A stretch of DNA of 64,000 nt from an uncultured Desulfovibrio sp. (GTDB lineage Bacteria; Desulfobacterota; Desulfovibrionia; Desulfovibrionales; Desulfovibrionaceae), in the NCBI GenBank assembly GCA_944327285.1, contig CALVHG010000003.1:29110-93109 (forward strand), given 5' to 3'. The translations under genes and the position numbers were made by a program. Shown piece by piece: positions 30,465 through 39,891 of this stretch (position 1 is the first letter of the stretch; every line of letters begins with the position of its first letter). The notes below the pieces were generated by a model that ran no database searches, was not told the DNA's origin, and saw only the letters and a program-made list of their open reading frames with translations.

Positions 30465-31010
30465 CTAGGCTTCCGTTTCTACCAGAAGCGCGGACGTATT
30501 TTCAAAAAGATGGTATTCCACCAGACGGGCGACAGTATCGGTCAGGGCAAACAGCAGGGTCGCTACGGCAAAGGGCGGGGCATCGGGCAGATCTGTCAGA
30601 CCGCACGGCAGGCAAATGTCGCGCATGCCCGCGCAGCGCGCCGCGCACAGCAGCGGCTCGACATCCTGTTCCGGGCCCTGATGCAGAAGCAGAAGAGCGT
30701 CGCCGTCCATGCCGAGACTTTCCAGACGGCGCGCAAGGCGGGGCATATCGCCATTAAGGCAGAGGACAGGAAGCGCGGGACGTTGCAGCGCATAGCCGTC
30801 GGCAATGGCTTCCGCCAGATGCCAGGCTGCGCGTCCGATGATCTCGCCGCCGCTGCCGCAGACAAAGACCGTGCCCTGCCGGGCCAGCACGCGGGCAAGG
30901 CAGAGCGCGGCAGCATGCAGCTGCGGCGACCGTTCCGCAAGCTGTGTCTCGCATATGTCGCGGCAGGCTGCCCGATGGCGCTCCATGATGGAAAGGGCGG
31001 TATTCGACAT
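30465..31010 (-). CDS. SIS-domain protein (GmhA-like)
   Basis: The protein has 181 residues from ATG 31010. A single SIS fold is suggested by the phosphosugar-binding loop VFVCGSGGEIIGRAAWHLAEAIADGY, followed by strands LLLLHQGPEQDVEPLLCAARCAGM. It resembles sedoheptulose-7-phosphate isomerase GmhA in size and plan, but the typical NGGSAADAQH motif is not kept, so the reaction is open. It is divergent from nadK and 26 bp before the FmdB gene in the same unit. The frame extends upstream to 31151 without a good start. Confidence 0.75.
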   Translation of the reverse strand: MSNTALSIMERHRAACRDICETQLAERSPQLHAAALCLARVLARQGTVFVCGSGGEIIGRAAWHLAEAIADGYALQRPALPVLCLNGDMPRLARRLESLGMDGDALLLLHQGPEQDVEPLLCAARCAGMRDICLPCGLTDLPDAPPFAVATLLFALTDTVARLVEYHLFENTSALLVETEA

Positions 31011-31110
31011 AGCTTTTTTCCAAACATCTCCTTGTATGCCAAAGCGTATCTCCTGACAAGCCGGGGAAACGGGCTTGCGGTTGCGGCGGGGATGTCGTAA
31101 GTATGGCGGT

Positions 31111-31971
31111 ATGGAACAGAGCCAATCTCGCCATATACTGCTGGTATGCAAGGCCCATAATCGCCGGGCCGCCGTCCTTGGACGTGAAATGGCCGCCTGG
31201 CTGGAAGAGCGCGGGCATCGTGCTACCTGTCTGGAGGCGGGGGTGGACAGCCCGGCCTACGCGCTGCCGGACCTTGATTTTGCCGTGGTCCTTGGCGGAG
31301 ACGGAACCATGCTCGGCGTGGCCCGGCGCGTGGCCCGGCGTCGTCTGCCCCTGCTGGGCATCAATTTCGGGCGCGTCGGTTATCTTGCGGATGTGCAGCC
31401 GGAGAACTGGCGTCAGGGGCTTGCGGAGTGCCTTGACGGTCGGGCGCCCATACGCGCGCATATGGCGCTGCACTGGGAGCTGCGCCGTAAGGGCGAGGTC
31501 ATCAGCGAAGGCAGCGCCATCAATGACGTTGTGCTGAGCCGGGCGGCCATGGCGCGTCTGGTGAGCATGGATATTTGCGTGGACAAGCGGCACATGTGCA
31601 CGCTGCGCAGCGACGGCGTGCTCATCTCCACGCCGCTGGGCTCGTCGGGTTACAGCGTTTCCGCCGGAGGGCCGTTGCTGCATCCTTCGCTGGAGGCGCT
31701 GGTTTTCACACCGATTTGTCCTTTCCTCAACACCATTCCGCCCATGGTCTTTCCCTGTGAGCGCCATTTCCGCATGAAGCTGCTGCCCGGCACGACCGAG
31801 AGTTATCTGACGGTAGACGGACAGGAAGGCGAAATGCTGGAAGTGGGCGATTTGCTGGATGTGACAGGCGATGTGGGCGCGGTTCGCTTTCTTGGAAACG
31901 GCACGCCCTTTTTCGAGCGCCTGCGCACGCGCGGCTTTGTTACGCCGGTCGGTACCGGGGGAAAGATGTAG
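31111..31971 (+). CDS. nadK: NAD kinase
   Basis: NadK phosphorylates NAD to NADP. The ATP-binding GGDGTMLGVAR motif, the NDVVLSR motif and the glycine-rich TPLGSSGYSVSAGGPLLHP segment are all present. ATG 31111 gives 286 residues; a TTG at 31075 is in frame but less likely. It is followed after 17 bp by the DUF89-like gene, suggesting cotranscription. Confidence 0.95.
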   Translation: MEQSQSRHILLVCKAHNRRAAVLGREMAAWLEERGHRATCLEAGVDSPAYALPDLDFAVVLGGDGTMLGVARRVARRRLPLLGINFGRVGYLADVQPENWRQGLAECLDGRAPIRAHMALHWELRRKGEVISEGSAINDVVLSRAAMARLVSMDICVDKRHMCTLRSDGVLISTPLGSSGYSVSAGGPLLHPSLEALVFTPICPFLNTIPPMVFPCERHFRMKLLPGTTESYLTVDGQEGEMLEVGDLLDVTGDVGAVRFLGNGTPFFERLRTRGFVTPVGTGGKM

Positions 31972-31988
31972 GCTTCTCCGGGAGGCGT

Positions 31989-33731
31989 ATGCGCGACGAT
32001 ATTCCTCAGGGCATGCCTGTGCGCGTGGCCGATATTCGCCACGGCATGGATGCCGTCTTTGATGCCTGGTTGTACGGTCTGCTGATCGACAACAACCTTG
32101 CCTACCGGATGAACCCGGATATTATTGCCAGCCCAGAACAGCTGGATTTTATTGTGCAGCGTCGGCAGAAAGAGCAGATTTACCTGCCCTGTTCTGACGC
32201 CACTTTTGCCATGCTCTGCGAAGGCGGCGCCGGACTGCGCGCCCAGCAGGGCCGCGTCTGGCGCGTGGTCATGCGGCTGGTGCGGGAGGTTGCGCCGTCG
32301 CGCGCGTTGCGGCAGCGACTGATCGCTTTTTGTCGCAATCGCTTCCGGCACTATCTGCGGCAGGACACCCTTCTGCCGACGCGCCTCATGAAGCGCATGA
32401 CCAATCTGGTGCTGGCGCAGGGTGAGTGGGGCGACCTCTGGCGGGATCGTCGGCGCGCGGCCAATGCGCGACAGAATGCTCTGCTGGAATCCCCCGAAGT
32501 CAGACGACGTCTGGAAGCTATGCCCGAACGTCTGCCTGCGGATATGCCTTCTGCGCGTCGGGAAATGCGTCTGCGCGAGCTTGCGCGCCTGCTGTGTCTG
32601 TCCGCCTTTTCCCGCGCTATCAATGAGCAGGGGCTTCCGCCGGATGAAGAATTTTCGCGGGTGCTGGCGCAGGCCGAGGAGCGTCTCTGCGGCTTGCAGG
32701 ATGTCATGCCGCTGGAAGCGGGAGAGCGGGTCGTCCTGCTGATCTGCGATGCCGACGGCGGCATTGTCTTTGACCTTGCGGCAACGCGCTGTCTGGTCAG
32801 CATGGGCTTCAAGGTTATTGTGGCCCTCAAGGAAGATTTCTATTTTTACGCGCCCACGCTGGACGATGTAGAGGACGATCCCGTTTTGGCGCGCTGGAGC
32901 AAGAAGGCGCGCGTGGAGCGGAATCCGAGGTTGAGTAAAAATGATCTCGTGCGTCTGCTGCGTGAAAATGATGTGCTTTTTATCAGCGACGGCACGCGCG
33001 AGCGGCTGAACTTCTATCGCACGTCCATCACCTTTGCCAGAGCCTGGAAGGAAGCGGATCTGATTCTGAGCAAGGGCTGGCGTAATGCCGACATGCTGCT
33101 GGGCACAAGCCATGAGTTCACGCGGGATATTTTCTGCTTCTGGCATGACGAGGAGGGCTTTCAGGCCCGCTTCCGTCCTCGTGCCGCCGAGGCGCACAAG
33201 TTCAGCGCGCAGGATATTGCCGACCTGGCCGATGTGGTCATTACCCGCATGCGGCAGGCGCATGCCGAAGGCAAGACCGTCATGTTCTACAGCTGTATCA
33301 TCGGCAGCATTCCCGGACAGACGGCAACGGCTGTCGCGCTGGTCAAGGCTTTCCTGGAGTCGTTGCGCGCATCCATGGACAACGTGTTTATCGTCAATCC
33401 GACCGAGTACTTCATTGAAGGTATGGACGGCGACGACCTCATGTTCATGTGGGAGCGCGTGCAGCGCAGCGGTTATATTGACATCTGGCGCTTCCAGACC
33501 GTAGACGACATAGAGCGCAGCTTCGCCCTGCTGGGGCGCAAGGTGCCGCCGGAATGGCTGGGCAAGGACGCCACCTATTCTACGGGATGCACCAAGGAAA
33601 TGCGTATTGCGCAGGATGTGCAGCTCGCCAATCGCGAAATGCAGATCATCGGACCTGCCCCGTCGTTGTTCCGCCGCCGCAGCGAATATGGCGTCGGAAA
33701 GTATTTTGACGCTTCCATAGTCCGGCGCTAG
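31989..33731 (+). CDS. DUF89/ARMT1-like protein with extra N- and C-terminal regions
   Basis: The 580-residue protein has a central region resembling DUF89 (ARMT1-type) metal-dependent phosphatases: CDADGGIVFDL (253-263), FISDGTRE (331-338) and ADLILSKGWRNADML (356-370). Before it lies a basic helical region of about 240 residues that starts with a PCSDATFAMLCEGG segment, and after it a distinct block of about 150 residues (FYSCIIGSIPGQT, NPTEYFIEGMDGDDLMFMWERVQ, YSTGCTKEMRIAQ). Known DUF89 proteins dephosphorylate damaged or overproduced sugar phosphates; whether this one does is not known. A GGGAGG site precedes the ATG. Confidence 0.8.
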   Translation: MRDDIPQGMPVRVADIRHGMDAVFDAWLYGLLIDNNLAYRMNPDIIASPEQLDFIVQRRQKEQIYLPCSDATFAMLCEGGAGLRAQQGRVWRVVMRLVREVAPSRALRQRLIAFCRNRFRHYLRQDTLLPTRLMKRMTNLVLAQGEWGDLWRDRRRAANARQNALLESPEVRRRLEAMPERLPADMPSARREMRLRELARLLCLSAFSRAINEQGLPPDEEFSRVLAQAEERLCGLQDVMPLEAGERVVLLICDADGGIVFDLAATRCLVSMGFKVIVALKEDFYFYAPTLDDVEDDPVLARWSKKARVERNPRLSKNDLVRLLRENDVLFISDGTRERLNFYRTSITFARAWKEADLILSKGWRNADMLLGTSHEFTRDIFCFWHDEEGFQARFRPRAAEAHKFSAQDIADLADVVITRMRQAHAEGKTVMFYSCIIGSIPGQTATAVALVKAFLESLRASMDNVFIVNPTEYFIEGMDGDDLMFMWERVQRSGYIDIWRFQTVDDIERSFALLGRKVPPEWLGKDATYSTGCTKEMRIAQDVQLANREMQIIGPAPSLFRRRSEYGVGKYFDASIVRR

Positions 33732-33850
33732 GCCGGGTTTTCCCTGAAGGAAGTTGTCCGATTCCTGAGCAACTGGCGGCGCAGGTGGCGCTTTTTGCGC
33801 TTGTCCCCCGGAACCATGAAAGACGAAGGAATATATCCTGGCTGGATAGT

Positions 33851-33998
33851 TAGAGCGTTTTACCTTTGAAGAAGGATAAACGTGAGGCGGCGACAGCGCC
33901 GCCCCGGCCCAAAGTGCGCGGAAAAAACGTGTTTTTCCGCGAAACGACAGGCCGTATAGTTTGAAGCGCACACAGCGTTTCAAACTGAAAATGCTCTA
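33851..33998 (+). repeat. R1 element, full copy F
   Basis: This is a 148-bp copy from TA-GAGCGTTTTACC to AAAATGCTC-TA, with all four hairpins. The fourth stem has changed to GTTTGAAGCGC with a GCGTTTCAAAC arm and still pairs almost fully. It follows the DUF89-like gene by 119 bp, in the same direction. Confidence 0.92.
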
Positions 33999-34054
33999 GA
34001 TATATTTTATTTGCATGGTTTGTACTCCGGGACCGGAGCGTTATTTCCGGCAGT

Positions 34055-34103
34055 TTTCTTAAAGCATCACTTGATGTTTTTGGTTTCTTAAAGGACTACT
34101 TGA
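34055..34103 (+). repeat. Direct repeat in the gatB leader
   Basis: Two imperfect copies of TTTCTTAAAGNANNACTTGA, offset by 29 bp, lie just upstream of gatB. They could be an operator or chance. The remainder of the gap from 33732 to 33850 shows no gene. Confidence 0.35.
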
Positions 34104-34129
34104 ATATTGGCAAAACGGAGTACGAGAGA

Positions 34130-35557
34130 ATGCCCGCTTATGAAGCCGTTATCGGCCTGGAAGTGCATGTGCAGCTTTCCACCGCTTCCAAACTGTTCTG
34201 TTCCTGCCCGACAAGTTTCGGGCAACCGCCTAACAGCAATGTGTGCGAAGTCTGCGCGGGCATGCCCGGCGCCCTGCCGGTCGTCAATCGACAGGCCGTG
34301 CATTATGCCGCGCTGGTGGGCCTTGCCACCAACTGCGAAGTGCATCGCCGCTCCGTCTTTGCTCGCAAGAACTACTTCTATCCGGATCTTCCCGCCGGCT
34401 ATCAGATTTCCCAGTTCGATCTGCCTATTTGCGAACACGGCCATCTTGATGTGACTGTGGACGGCAAGACCAAGCGCATTGGCATTACCCGTATCCACAT
34501 GGAAAATGATGCGGGCAAAAACATTCATGCCCAGGGCGAAAACATCAGCTATGTGGACTTGAACCGCGCCGGAACGCCGCTGGTGGAAATTGTTTCTGAA
34601 CCCGACATGCGCTCTTCGCAGGAAGCCGTGGCGTATCTGAAGGCGCTGTACGGCATTGTCACCTATCTGGGCGTCTGCGACGGCAATATGGAGGAAGGCA
34701 GCTTCCGCTGCGATGCCAACGTATCCATCCGCCCTGTGGGCTCAACGACCTTTGGCACGCGCACGGAGCTCAAGAATCTGAACTCCTTCCGTAATGTGCA
34801 GCGCGCTATCGAATACGAGATCGCCCGCCAGCAGGACGCGCTGGCCGATGGCGAGACCATCGTGCAGGAAACGCGCTTGTATGATGCCGTCAAGAACGTG
34901 ACTGCTTCCATGCGCGGCAAGGAAGAGGCGCACGATTACCGCTATTTCCCGGACCCGGATCAGTTGCCTGTGGAGATCTCCGCCGAGGAGATGGAGCAAT
35001 GGCGCGCCGAGCTGCCGGAGCTGCCGCAGCAGCGCATGGCCCGCTTCCTGGAGATGACGGGCCTGCCCGAAGCCGAGGCCGAGGTGCTGGTGCAGAGCCG
35101 TGCCCTGGCAGACTTCTTTGAAACCGCGGCTGCTGCTTCCGATGCCAAAAAGGCCGCCAACTTTATTCTTGGTCCGCTCATGCGGGAACTCAACGCCCGC
35201 GGCGGCGATTTCTCGCAATGCGCCATGACGGCCGAAGGTCTTGCCGAACTGGTGCGACTGGTGGACAAGGGCACTATCAGCGCCAAGATCGCCAACGACA
35301 TTTTCCCCGATCTGTTCGCGAGCGGGGCCATGCCGGAAGCCTATGTCAAGGAGCGCGGTCTGGTGCAGATTTCGGACTCCTCCGCGCTTGAGGCTGCCGT
35401 GGAAAAGGTCATTGCCGACAATCCGGCGGAAGTGGAAGCCTTCAAGGGCGGCAAGACCAAGCTCATCAGTTTCTTTGTGGGGCAGGTCATGCGGGCAACC
35501 AAGGGCAAGGCCAATCCTGCTATGGTGAACGAACTGCTGCAGAAAAAATTGTCGTAA
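34130..35557 (+). CDS. gatB: Asp-tRNA(Asn)/Glu-tRNA(Gln) amidotransferase subunit B
   Basis: GatB activates misacylated Glu-tRNA(Gln) or Asp-tRNA(Asn) for amidation by the GatCAB complex. The N-terminus [13 protein letters not shown] is a family signature, the zinc cysteines CSCPTSF with CEVCAGMPG follow, and the [14 protein letters not shown] and DYRYFPDPD segments are diagnostic; the C-terminal YqeY-like tail domain is present. ATG 34130 gives 475 residues. An upstream TTG at 34100 with AAAGGA would add ten residues not found in the family. Confidence 0.97.
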   Translation: MPAYEAVIGLEVHVQLSTASKLFCSCPTSFGQPPNSNVCEVCAGMPGALPVVNRQAVHYAALVGLATNCEVHRRSVFARKNYFYPDLPAGYQISQFDLPICEHGHLDVTVDGKTKRIGITRIHMENDAGKNIHAQGENISYVDLNRAGTPLVEIVSEPDMRSSQEAVAYLKALYGIVTYLGVCDGNMEEGSFRCDANVSIRPVGSTTFGTRTELKNLNSFRNVQRAIEYEIARQQDALADGETIVQETRLYDAVKNVTASMRGKEEAHDYRYFPDPDQLPVEISAEEMEQWRAELPELPQQRMARFLEMTGLPEAEAEVLVQSRALADFFETAAAASDAKKAANFILGPLMRELNARGGDFSQCAMTAEGLAELVRLVDKGTISAKIANDIFPDLFASGAMPEAYVKERGLVQISDSSALEAAVEKVIADNPAEVEAFKGGKTKLISFFVGQVMRATKGKANPAMVNELLQKKLS

Positions 35558-35608
35558 GAAAGAGGGGGAGAGGGGAAACCTTCTTTTCTCTCTCCCTGGC
35601 AGAATGGC

Positions 35609-35651
35609 AAAAGGTCCTTATCCGAAGAGTAATGGATCGGGGCCTTTTTTC
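35609..35651 (+). terminator. Terminator after gatB
   Basis: AAAGGTCCTTATCC pairs with GGATCGGGGCCTTT (some non-pairs) and is followed by T-rich sequence. It lies about 50 bp after the gatB stop. Confidence 0.7.
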
Positions 35652-35662
35652 TTTACTGTATC

Positions 35663-35705
35663 CGAAGCGTTTTTACCTTTGAAAAAAGCGGCGGACAGCC
35701 CGACG
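35663..35705 (+). repeat. R1 element, degenerate 5' fragment
   Basis: The sequence GAAGCGTTTTTACCTTTG then AAAAAGCGGCGGACAG resembles the first third of R1. It is directly followed by R2 copy 3, the same order as at 1185-1494. Confidence 0.5.
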
Positions 35706-35715
35706 GGCAGAAGTG

Positions 35716-35843
35716 TTTGAGGGGGAAGAAACCCCTTTTTGCCACGAGCAGCGACCCAGCGGGCGGCCGCAGGCCGTGCCCGTCAGGCGACAGCCTTACG
35801 GGCATCGACAGCAGAGCAAAGGAATTTCTTCCCCCTCAAAAAA
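35716..35843 (+). repeat. R2 element, copy 3
   Basis: This is the closest relative of R2 copy 1: ends TTTGAGGGGGAAGAAACC and TTTCTTCCCCCTCAAA, core GGCCGCAGGCCGTGCCCGTC and ACGGGCATCGACAGCAGAGC. It lies 17 bp past the lysC stop and could end lysC transcripts. Confidence 0.8.
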
Positions 35844-35860
35844 CGCAGTGAGTTCTGATT

Positions 35861-37087
35861 CTAGCAGCCGATATCCCAGTCGAGGCCGAAGGTATCGTGG
35901 AGGATGCGCACGGCGAGTTCCACGTACTTTTCTTCGATCAGGATGGTAATCTTGATTTCCGACGTGCTGATCATCAGAATGTTGATGCCTTCCTGCGTGA
36001 GAGCGGAGAAGGCGCGGGCGGCCACGCCGGAGTGATTGCGCATGCCTACGCCGATGGCGGACACCTTGGCGACATTGAGGTCATGCACCACTTCCACATC
36101 GCCGAACTTGTCGGCAACCTTGTTCATGAGCTCAAGAGTTTTCTTGAGATCCTTGCGGGAGATGGTGAAGGTGATGTCGGTATGTCCGTCGAGGCTGGTG
36201 TTCTGGACGATCATGTCCACGAGCACGCCGCCCTCGGAAAGAGGACCGAATACGGCGGCTGCCGTGCCGGGCACGTCGGGCAGGTCATGGAGCGTGACGC
36301 GCGCTTGGTCCTTGTCATAGGCAATGCCGGAAACCAGAACAGCTTCCATGCTTGAATCCTCCTGAGTTACAAGCGTGCCGGGATCGTCGCTGAAGGTCGA
36401 GCGCACGCGGACGGGCACCTTGTATTTCTTGGCAAATTCCACCGAGCGGATGTGCAGAACCTTTGCGCCCATGCTGGCCATTTCGAGCATTTCTTCGTAG
36501 GCCACGCGATCCATCTTGCGGGCGGTGGAGCAGATGTTGGGATCGGTCGTATAGACGCCGTCCACGTCGGTATAAATTTCGCATTCCACGGAACCGAGGG
36601 CAGCGGCCAGAGCCACGGCGGAGGTATCGGAGCCGCCACGGCCAAGCGTGGTGATGCGACCGTCTTCCGTGCAGCCCTGGAAACCGGCTACGACAAGCAC
36701 GTCGTATTCTTCCAGATAGCGGCGCAAGGCGGCGCTGTCTATGGAAAGAATGCGGGCGTTGCCGAAGTCGTCATCTGTCCTGATGGGGATTTGCCAGCCC
36801 AGCAGCGAACGGGCGCGGATGCCCGCATCCTTGAGCAGCATGCTGAAAAGACTGATGGAGACTTGTTCCCCGGTGGAGACGAGAGCGTCGCATTCGGCCT
36901 TGTCCGGTTCGGGCGACCATTCGGACGCAAGGGCCAGAAGGTGATTGGTTTCCCCCGCACGGGCGGAAAGGACAACCACGACCTTGTTGCCTTTGGACAA
37001 GCCGGCAAGCACCTTCTCGCGCACCTTTTTCATGCACTCAAGGTTGGCGACGGATGTGCCACCGAATTTTTGTACAAGAATGTTCAT
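35861..37087 (-). CDS. lysC: Aspartate kinase
   Basis: Aspartate kinase makes aspartyl phosphate, the first step to lysine, threonine and methionine. The start VQKFGGTSVANLE, the STGEQVS motif and GRGGSDTSAVALAAAL are typical of the kinase domain; two C-terminal ACT domains (from about residue 265) are present, suggesting feedback control. The ATG at 37087 with GGAAACAGG upstream gives 408 residues. METG at 37099 is the alternative. It is 24 bp after tsaE on the same strand. Confidence 0.97.
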   Translation of the reverse strand: MNILVQKFGGTSVANLECMKKVREKVLAGLSKGNKVVVVLSARAGETNHLLALASEWSPEPDKAECDALVSTGEQVSISLFSMLLKDAGIRARSLLGWQIPIRTDDDFGNARILSIDSAALRRYLEEYDVLVVAGFQGCTEDGRITTLGRGGSDTSAVALAAALGSVECEIYTDVDGVYTTDPNICSTARKMDRVAYEEMLEMASMGAKVLHIRSVEFAKKYKVPVRVRSTFSDDPGTLVTQEDSSMEAVLVSGIAYDKDQARVTLHDLPDVPGTAAAVFGPLSEGGVLVDMIVQNTSLDGHTDITFTISRKDLKKTLELMNKVADKFGDVEVVHDLNVAKVSAIGVGMRNHSGVAARAFSALTQEGINILMISTSEIKITILIEEKYVELAVRILHDTFGLDWDIGC

Positions 37088-37111
37088 GCCTGTTTCCATT
37101 GCAATTGCAGG

Positions 37112-37588
37112 TTATGACGCTCCATCCCATGCAGCCGAGAGACGAGCAAGGGCGTCAGCGGCGGCAGGCCCCGTAGCGGATAGCGTCACAAGTCGTTTAC
37201 TTTCGCACGTCTGCCAGCGGATGTCCAGAAAATCGTGAGGATGATCCGCTTCGGGCAATTGTTCCGCCCATTCCACAAGGACGAGGCTGCGTCCGTCCTC
37301 GATGGCCTCGCAGAGTTCGTCGGGAACGCCTCCCCCTCGATACAGATCGCAGTGCACCACCGGCGGGCGTGTCGGATAGTGGTTGCAGAGCGTGAAAGAT
37401 GGGCTGGAGACTTCCGCAGTGGCCCCTCCGGGAAGCCGGGCCACCAGCGCCCGAACGAGGGTTGTCTTGCCGCTGCCAAGGTCGCCGCGCATGAGGAGAA
37501 CACAGCAGGAGGCGGCGCGCATACTGTCGGCCAGCAACCCTCCCAGCCGTTCTGTAGTCTCTAGTGTCGTCAGAGTCAGATGAAGCAT
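37112..37588 (-). CDS. tsaE: tRNA threonylcarbamoyladenosine biosynthesis ATPase TsaE
   Basis: TsaE is the P-loop ATPase needed with TsaB and TsaD for the t6A modification of ANN-decoding tRNAs. The Walker A MRGDLGSGKTTLVRAL, the switch region SPSFTLCNHY and HCDLYR, and the VEWAEQLPEA motif are clear. ATG 37588 with AGGA upstream gives 158 residues and overlaps the end of the nnr gene by 13 bp, so expression is likely coupled. Confidence 0.95.
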   Translation of the reverse strand: MLHLTLTTLETTERLGGLLADSMRAASCCVLLMRGDLGSGKTTLVRALVARLPGGATAEVSSPSFTLCNHYPTRPPVVHCDLYRGGGVPDELCEAIEDGRSLVLVEWAEQLPEADHPHDFLDIRWQTCESKRLVTLSATGPAAADALARLSAAWDGAS

Positions 37589-39258
37589 GCCATATCCTGA
37601 TCGAAAGTGAGAAAGTCGTCTTCGCGCGGAGCTTCCCATGCTTGAGGGAGGGCTTCAGCCAGCTCCACAGCGCCGTTGCCGCGGCATGGAAAGTCCGTCG
37701 CGCAGGCCAGACCGGCTGCGGCGTGCAGCCGGAGCGCGGCTCCCAGCGTCGCCAGAGCGGACGCGCCGTTGTGTGCTGTACGGGCAAGCAGGGCCGCGGC
37801 GCAGCCTGCCAGCACATCGCCGGATCCGCCGACGGAAAGCTGCGGAATGTCGACAGGGCAGAGCAGTTGCGGGGACTGCCCCTGCGCCGCCAGCGACCCC
37901 GCTCCCTTAAGCACGACGGCGGCGGCGCTCATTTCTGTCAGGCGCGTGAGTGCCTGACGGCGCTGCGTTTGGATTTCATCCGTCGAGCAGCCCAGCAGAG
38001 CCGCGGCTTCTCCGGGGTGCGGCGTCAGAATATCCTGGGAGGTGAGACGTTGTAGAAGAGCAGGTTTTCGTGCCAGCAGAACAAGCGCATCCGCGTCGAG
38101 GACGGCAGGCGGACGTCTTTTTTCTTCAAGTATTTCTTTAAGAATGAGAAGAGCGTCGTCGCCGCGTCCCATACCGGGGCCTATGGCGAGCGCCTGGCAG
38201 CGGCAGATGAATGCGGCAGCTTCTTCTGTCCATGTCCCATGCCAGGGAGCGTCGGTATTCGTGGAAGGCAGAGCAAGCGTCATTATTTCTGCCCGTCCTC
38301 CCTTGACGGCCGGCGCGGAGGGCGCGGGAGTCAGAGCTGTCACCAGTCCCGCGCCGCTGCGCAGGGCAGCCAGCGCAGCCAGATGCGCGGCTCCGGACAG
38401 GCCTCCGGCCCCGCCAATGACGGCGACATGTCCGTAGCTGTTCTTGTAGCCTTGCGGAATGGGGACGGCAAAGCGCGCGGCCGCGGCGGCAGGCAGCAGG
38501 CGCAGGCTGCACGGGCCGTTTTCTCTAATGCTGCGAGGCATACCGATGTCGCAGACATGGAGCCGTCCTGTCCAGCTGCGGGCGCAGGGGAGCGCAAGGC
38601 CCGGTTTGGCAGCGGCAAAGGTCGCTGTGGCATGGGCTTGCACGGCAAGGGGGCAGGGCTGGCCGTTTGTCCCGTCGAGACCCGACGGAATGTCCAGAGC
38701 GAGGATGAAGCTGCGGTCATGCAGGAGATTCAGGGCCGCGACAAGATAGCGTAAATCCTCGCGCAGACTGCCGTGAAAGCCGGTGCCGAGCAGACCGTCA
38801 ATGCAGATATCCGGACAACAGGCCGCTTCATCCGGCGCAAGGCTGCGACACAGGTGGGACAGAAGAGCCTCCGGTCGGGCGGCATCTTTGCGTCGGAGCG
38901 TCGAGGCCAGATTGACAAAAGGAACGCCGACGGCCCGCGCCATACGCACATGCTCGGCCGCAGCGCCCCGAAAGGCGGACAGGGGCTTTACATGGGCGAC
39001 GACAGGCAGGGCGCGCGCATCATGCAGGTGACGCGCGAGCGCGGCGGCGTCGCCGCCGTTATTGCCGCCGCCCATGAATAGCCAGACGCGCTTGCCTTCA
39101 AGACGCGGTTCATGAGCGCGAAGGACGCCGAGCGCGGCCCGCGCCGCATTTTCCATAAGCATGGCGCCGGGCAGGCCCAGCGCGAAGGCCTGCGCATCCC
39201 ATGCGGCCATTTCCTGCGGCAGGGGCAGGGGAGGGCAGGAGCGCAAAAAGTCTTCCAT
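37576..39258 (-). CDS. nnr: Bifunctional NAD(P)HX epimerase/dehydratase
   Basis: The protein repairs hydrated NADH and NADPH. The N-terminal epimerase half (about residues 1-235) has GGGNNGGDAAALARHL and DIPSGLDGTNG; the C-terminal ADP-dependent dehydratase half has AVIGGAGGLSGAAHLAA, LTPHPGEAAALLG and the nucleotide-binding GGSGDVLAGCAAALLA. The 560-residue length is slightly above that of E. coli Nnr. Its ATG overlaps the acpS stop and its end overlaps tsaE, the usual acpS-nnr-tsaE order. Confidence 0.95.
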   Translation of the reverse strand: MEDFLRSCPPLPLPQEMAAWDAQAFALGLPGAMLMENAARAALGVLRAHEPRLEGKRVWLFMGGGNNGGDAAALARHLHDARALPVVAHVKPLSAFRGAAAEHVRMARAVGVPFVNLASTLRRKDAARPEALLSHLCRSLAPDEAACCPDICIDGLLGTGFHGSLREDLRYLVAALNLLHDRSFILALDIPSGLDGTNGQPCPLAVQAHATATFAAAKPGLALPCARSWTGRLHVCDIGMPRSIRENGPCSLRLLPAAAAARFAVPIPQGYKNSYGHVAVIGGAGGLSGAAHLAALAALRSGAGLVTALTPAPSAPAVKGGRAEIMTLALPSTNTDAPWHGTWTEEAAAFICRCQALAIGPGMGRGDDALLILKEILEEKRRPPAVLDADALVLLARKPALLQRLTSQDILTPHPGEAAALLGCSTDEIQTQRRQALTRLTEMSAAAVVLKGAGSLAAQGQSPQLLCPVDIPQLSVGGSGDVLAGCAAALLARTAHNGASALATLGAALRLHAAAGLACATDFPCRGNGAVELAEALPQAWEAPREDDFLTFDQDMACFI

Positions 39259-39632
39259 TATGCGGACTCCAGGATAACCACGGCAGCGGCAACATGGCGG
39301 TCGTGGGTAATGGTGACGTGCTGCTGTTCTACTTCAAGCCGGAGGGCAAGGGCGGCTGTTGGACCGTGGAAGTGCAACAGAGGTTTGCCGGCGGCGCTCG
39401 GCAGAATTTCGATATGCTGCAGGCCGATGCCGCCGCTGAAACCGGAGCCCAGCGCCTTGACCGCGGCTTCCTTGGCAGCGAAGCGTCCGGCAAGGAAGGG
39501 GACGGGGGCTGAAGGGACATGCGCCTGTTCGTTGGGCGTCAGCAGTTTTTTGAGGAAAACATCGCCGTATTTTTCATACATACGCGCAATGCGCGGCAGT
39601 TCTGTCACATCGAGGCCCAGGCCGATAATCAT
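39258..39632 (-). CDS. acpS: Holo-[acyl-carrier-protein] synthase
   Basis: AcpS transfers 4'-phosphopantetheine from CoA to ACP. The motif IIGLGLDVTELPRIARM with the metal aspartate and the FLAGRFAAKEAAVKALG motif are diagnostic. The length of 124 residues is normal. A CGGAGA site precedes the ATG. It is the first gene of the acpS-nnr-tsaE-lysC run; 39633-39891 to the divergent ugd gene must hold promoters for both, none clear enough to mark. Confidence 0.95.
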   Translation of the reverse strand: MIIGLGLDVTELPRIARMYEKYGDVFLKKLLTPNEQAHVPSAPVPFLAGRFAAKEAAVKALGSGFSGGIGLQHIEILPSAAGKPLLHFHGPTAALALRLEVEQQHVTITHDRHVAAAVVILESA

Positions 39633-39891
39633 GAGTTGTCTCCGTCAGAAGGTGGTTCGGCAGCGGGCGCCGAAAAGGACGGCTTGCGTCGCAGGTGGAA
39701 AGCGGCTAAACTGCCTCGAACAAATTCTGTCCTGTGCCTGCCCGTGCGTCAAGTCGGGGAGTCCCGAAGATGCAGAAAGAGCGCGTATCTGTTTCAGGCG
39801 CTCCTGAAAGACGAGGTCCTGCTGGCGCATTGCCCGCCGGCACAGGCCGCACACACGAAATCCAGCTACAGGCAAGAGAGGATTCTTCTCT

